From CALREA01 sp041674865 (GTDB taxonomy: Bacteria > Patescibacteriota > Gracilibacteria > UBA1369 > UBA12463), in assembly GCA_041674865.1 (NCBI GenBank), contig JBAYUX010000002.1, forward strand, positions 1 to 64,000: a DNA stretch of 64,000 nucleotides, given 5' to 3'. Below, one piece after another: positions 62,418 through 64,000 of the stretch. The first letter of the stretch is position 1; each line of letters begins with the position of its first letter. The notes beneath the pieces are model-generated. The model saw nothing but the letters and a program-made list of their open reading frames with translations, searched no databases and was not told where the DNA came from. The position numbers and the translations under genes were made by a program.

Positions 62418-63506
62418 TTATTCCGTAATCACCCCTGAGCCGAGACATATCTCTCCTTCATAAAATACCGCGAACTGGCCAGCGGCAAGGCCTTGATCGG
62501 AACCATCGATATGAATTTCTGCGCAAGACGGATCGTTATCAAGTGGCGCAAGTGTTGCACAATACGTTCTCTCGCCGTGGCGAATCTTCACGCTCAGTCC
62601 ATTTTCAAAATTCCCTGTGACTGGAAGCGTTCCGTCAAACCAATTGAAGTCGGTAATTACAAATGTGTCGCGTGATTTTGTAGGTTCGTAATATGTTTTC
62701 GAGATGAAAATGGTATTTGATTGTGTATCTTTTTTGACGACAAACCAAGGGCCGCCAGAGAGCATAATGCCGCTGCGCTGACCAATCGTGAAGTACCAAA
62801 AGCCATGGTGTTCGCCGAGTTTTTTGTTTGTTTCAAACTCGACCAGGTCACCTTTTTTCTCACCGAGGTAGTGCTTGAGAAAGTCATTGTATTTAAATTT
62901 TCCGAGAAAGCAGATTCCCTGACTGTCCTTGCGAGCTTTATTGGGAAGGTCGTATTTTTCCGCAAGTTCACGAACTTCAGATTTATGGAGATGACCGATT
63001 GGAAAGATGATTTTACTCAGCTGTTTTTGCGAGAGCCGCGCGAGAAAGTACGTTTGGTCTTTGATCGGGTCGGGTGAGCGCTTGAGGAAGTAGACATCCT
63101 CCTTCTGCTCGATCTGCGCATAGTGACCAGAAGCCACTTTATCGAAGTGACCCTCGCCGAACTGTGCCTGGATTTTTTCAAAAAATAATCCGAACTTCAC
63201 GTGATTATTGCACATGATATCTGGGTTTGGCGTGCGACCCGCCTGCACTTCTGCGATCGTGTACGAGACGACTTTGTCGAAATACTCCTTCTGCATTGAG
63301 AGAATTTCGAGTGGCACGTTTGCTTGCTCACAAACGGCGCGCACATATTTGAGGTCCTCATCCCAAGGGCAGTCCCCTAAGAATGCGAGCTCATCTTCAA
63401 GCCAAATTTTGAGATAGAATGCGGTAACTGAGTGGCCCTGCTCTTGCAAAAGCCTGAGTGCCACGGAGCTATCCACTCCACCCGATAAGAGAACAGCGAT
63501 GTTCAT
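62418..63506 (-). CDS. mnmA: tRNA 2-thiouridine(34) synthase MnmA
   Basis: A 362-residue enzyme that thiolates the wobble uridine of Lys, Glu and Gln tRNAs. The PP-loop is LLSGGVDSSVA; the two catalytic cysteines are Cys99 (PDIMCNNHVKFG) and Cys199 (SQGICFLG). One insertion after the first strand (WLEDELAFLGDCPWDEDLKY) is of a kind seen in CPR and some other bacteria. Its tRNA-Gln (TTG) substrate is encoded in this window. ldh follows after 74 bases. Confidence 0.95.
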   Translation of the reverse strand: MNIAVLLSGGVDSSVALRLLQEQGHSVTAFYLKIWLEDELAFLGDCPWDEDLKYVRAVCEQANVPLEILSMQKEYFDKVVSYTIAEVQAGRTPNPDIMCNNHVKFGLFFEKIQAQFGEGHFDKVASGHYAQIEQKEDVYFLKRSPDPIKDQTYFLARLSQKQLSKIIFPIGHLHKSEVRELAEKYDLPNKARKDSQGICFLGKFKYNDFLKHYLGEKKGDLVEFETNKKLGEHHGFWYFTIGQRSGIMLSGGPWFVVKKDTQSNTIFISKTYYEPTKSRDTFVITDFNWFDGTLPVTGNFENGLSVKIRHGERTYCATLAPLDNDPSCAEIHIDGSDQGLAAGQFAVFYEGEICLGSGVITE

Positions 63507-63548
63507 AGTGAGGGCATGCTAGCAGAAAACAGATTCATGAGCGACAGA

Positions 63549-63986
63549 TTATGCGGCTTTCGAGTATTGCTGACTACTCTCTGCGAGGCCGATAAGGATG
63601 TCTTCCATAATTCTTCCCATAGCGTTTGCGACAATAAGGCACGTGTGCTCTTTTTTTGCCGCCATCAGCGCTTCTGTCGATTTACTTTTCTGAATTGTGC
63701 CACCTACCTGCATTCCAACTTCTTCTCGCACTCTTGTCTGTTGAGCATATATTTCAGCATCTGTAAGGGTAATTTCCAGATTTATCTCTTCCAAAGCTCC
63801 ATTTTTTCGCTCGAGAAATTTTACATTCGGCTTTCCGTCGTCACCTATAGTTAATTCAATAATAAGACCTGGCCCGATTATCTCGAGTATCTTAAATACA
63901 CTTTCTACATCGAATCCGCTGGCAAATTTTTCTATACTTTCTCTAAAAATATTTTTTGTCGAAACGTCACCTGGTCGAAATATCAT
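63549..63986 (-). CDS. Unknown small protein
   Basis: A 145-residue soluble protein that I do not recognise. The middle (about 48-75) is likely beta-strands; the C-terminal half is helical with KKEHTCLIVANAMGRIMEDILIG. There is no signal sequence or membrane span. The start (ATG 63986) lies just inside the window edge, and the gene appears complete. It stands 42 bases upstream of mnmA on the same strand and may be co-transcribed with it. Confidence 0.6.
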   Translation of the reverse strand: MIFRPGDVSTKNIFRESIEKFASGFDVESVFKILEIIGPGLIIELTIGDDGKPNVKFLERKNGALEEINLEITLTDAEIYAQQTRVREEVGMQVGGTIQKSKSTEALMAAKKEHTCLIVANAMGRIMEDILIGLAESSQQYSKAA

Positions 63987-64000
63987 AGCTCTGCATCCTG

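Noticed and set aside
1..64000. UGA read as glycine (code 25) in this genome
   Set aside because: All core proteins are full length and complete in the standard code, which would not be so if UGA were a normal sense codon.
1..64000. CRISPR arrays and insertion sequences
   Set aside because: I saw no regularly spaced repeats, no cas genes, and no transposase with terminal inverted repeats. The only mobility gene is the serine recombinase.

Overview
The window looks like a chromosomal contig from a small-genome bacterium, most likely of the Patescibacteria (CPR). I infer this from single-copy core genes packed with gaps of tens of bases, very large PKD-repeat surface proteins, VirB2-like membrane proteins, an SLH-type surface layer and a copper cluster of a kind common in that group. 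A Peregrinibacteria/Gracilibacteria-side placement is a guess, prompted by the near absence of TGA. All core genes read through intact in the standard code, but only 1 of the 58 coding sequences annotated here stops at TGA (42 TAA, 15 TAG), and that one lies in a mobile island. Recognisable Shine-Dalgarno sequences are almost absent; starts often follow C/T-rich leaders.

Layout: 1-7447 holds two MacB-type permeases (the first cut by the window edge), engB, an ABC-F ATPase next to a GGQ rescue factor, a CNNM/CorC transporter-like protein and a VanX-like dipeptidase. About 7.5-18.6 kb is an A+T-richer accessory island ending beside a tRNA-Gln. It carries an OLD/PARIS-like ABC ATPase-TOPRIM protein with an unknown partner, a ParB-methyltransferase and terminase-small-subunit-like pair of phage type, an XRE regulator, a HEPN protein with an RX4H motif, a serine recombinase, two unknown cargo genes and the 3' scrap of a second recombinase.

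18.7-32.1 kb is a minus-strand cell-surface cluster: two membrane proteins each built of three VirB2/TrbC-like units, a 1595-residue PKD protein with a seventh such unit at its N-terminus, a 722-residue PKD protein, a 32-residue membrane microprotein, and two large single-pass surface proteins. This is the most unusual block in the window and the best candidate for an undescribed surface system.

32.3-35.6 kb is the secE-nusG-rplK-rplA operon, interrupted by two unexpected membrane or exported proteins. 35.7-43.8 kb holds a DUF222-like protein, DUF1385, dut, tmk, a hydrolase, folD, purF, purD and a YtxH protein. 43.9-46.5 kb has the SLH surface protein, with a consensus promoter and an elaborate nested-stem terminator, followed by rpsT. 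46.5-56.4 kb is a pentose-phosphate locus: tal-pgi-tkt on the plus strand and gnd-zwf-pgl on the minus strand, with a zinc-hydrolase-like gene and a MazF/PemK-like gene between. 56.4-61.2 kb is a five-gene copper cluster (csoR, DUF305, copA, HMA-SafE, cupredoxin). The window ends with L-lactate dehydrogenase, mnmA and an unknown gene. Together the metabolic genes suggest a sugar fermenter that makes NADPH and pentose phosphates, ends in lactate, and invests heavily in its cell surface.
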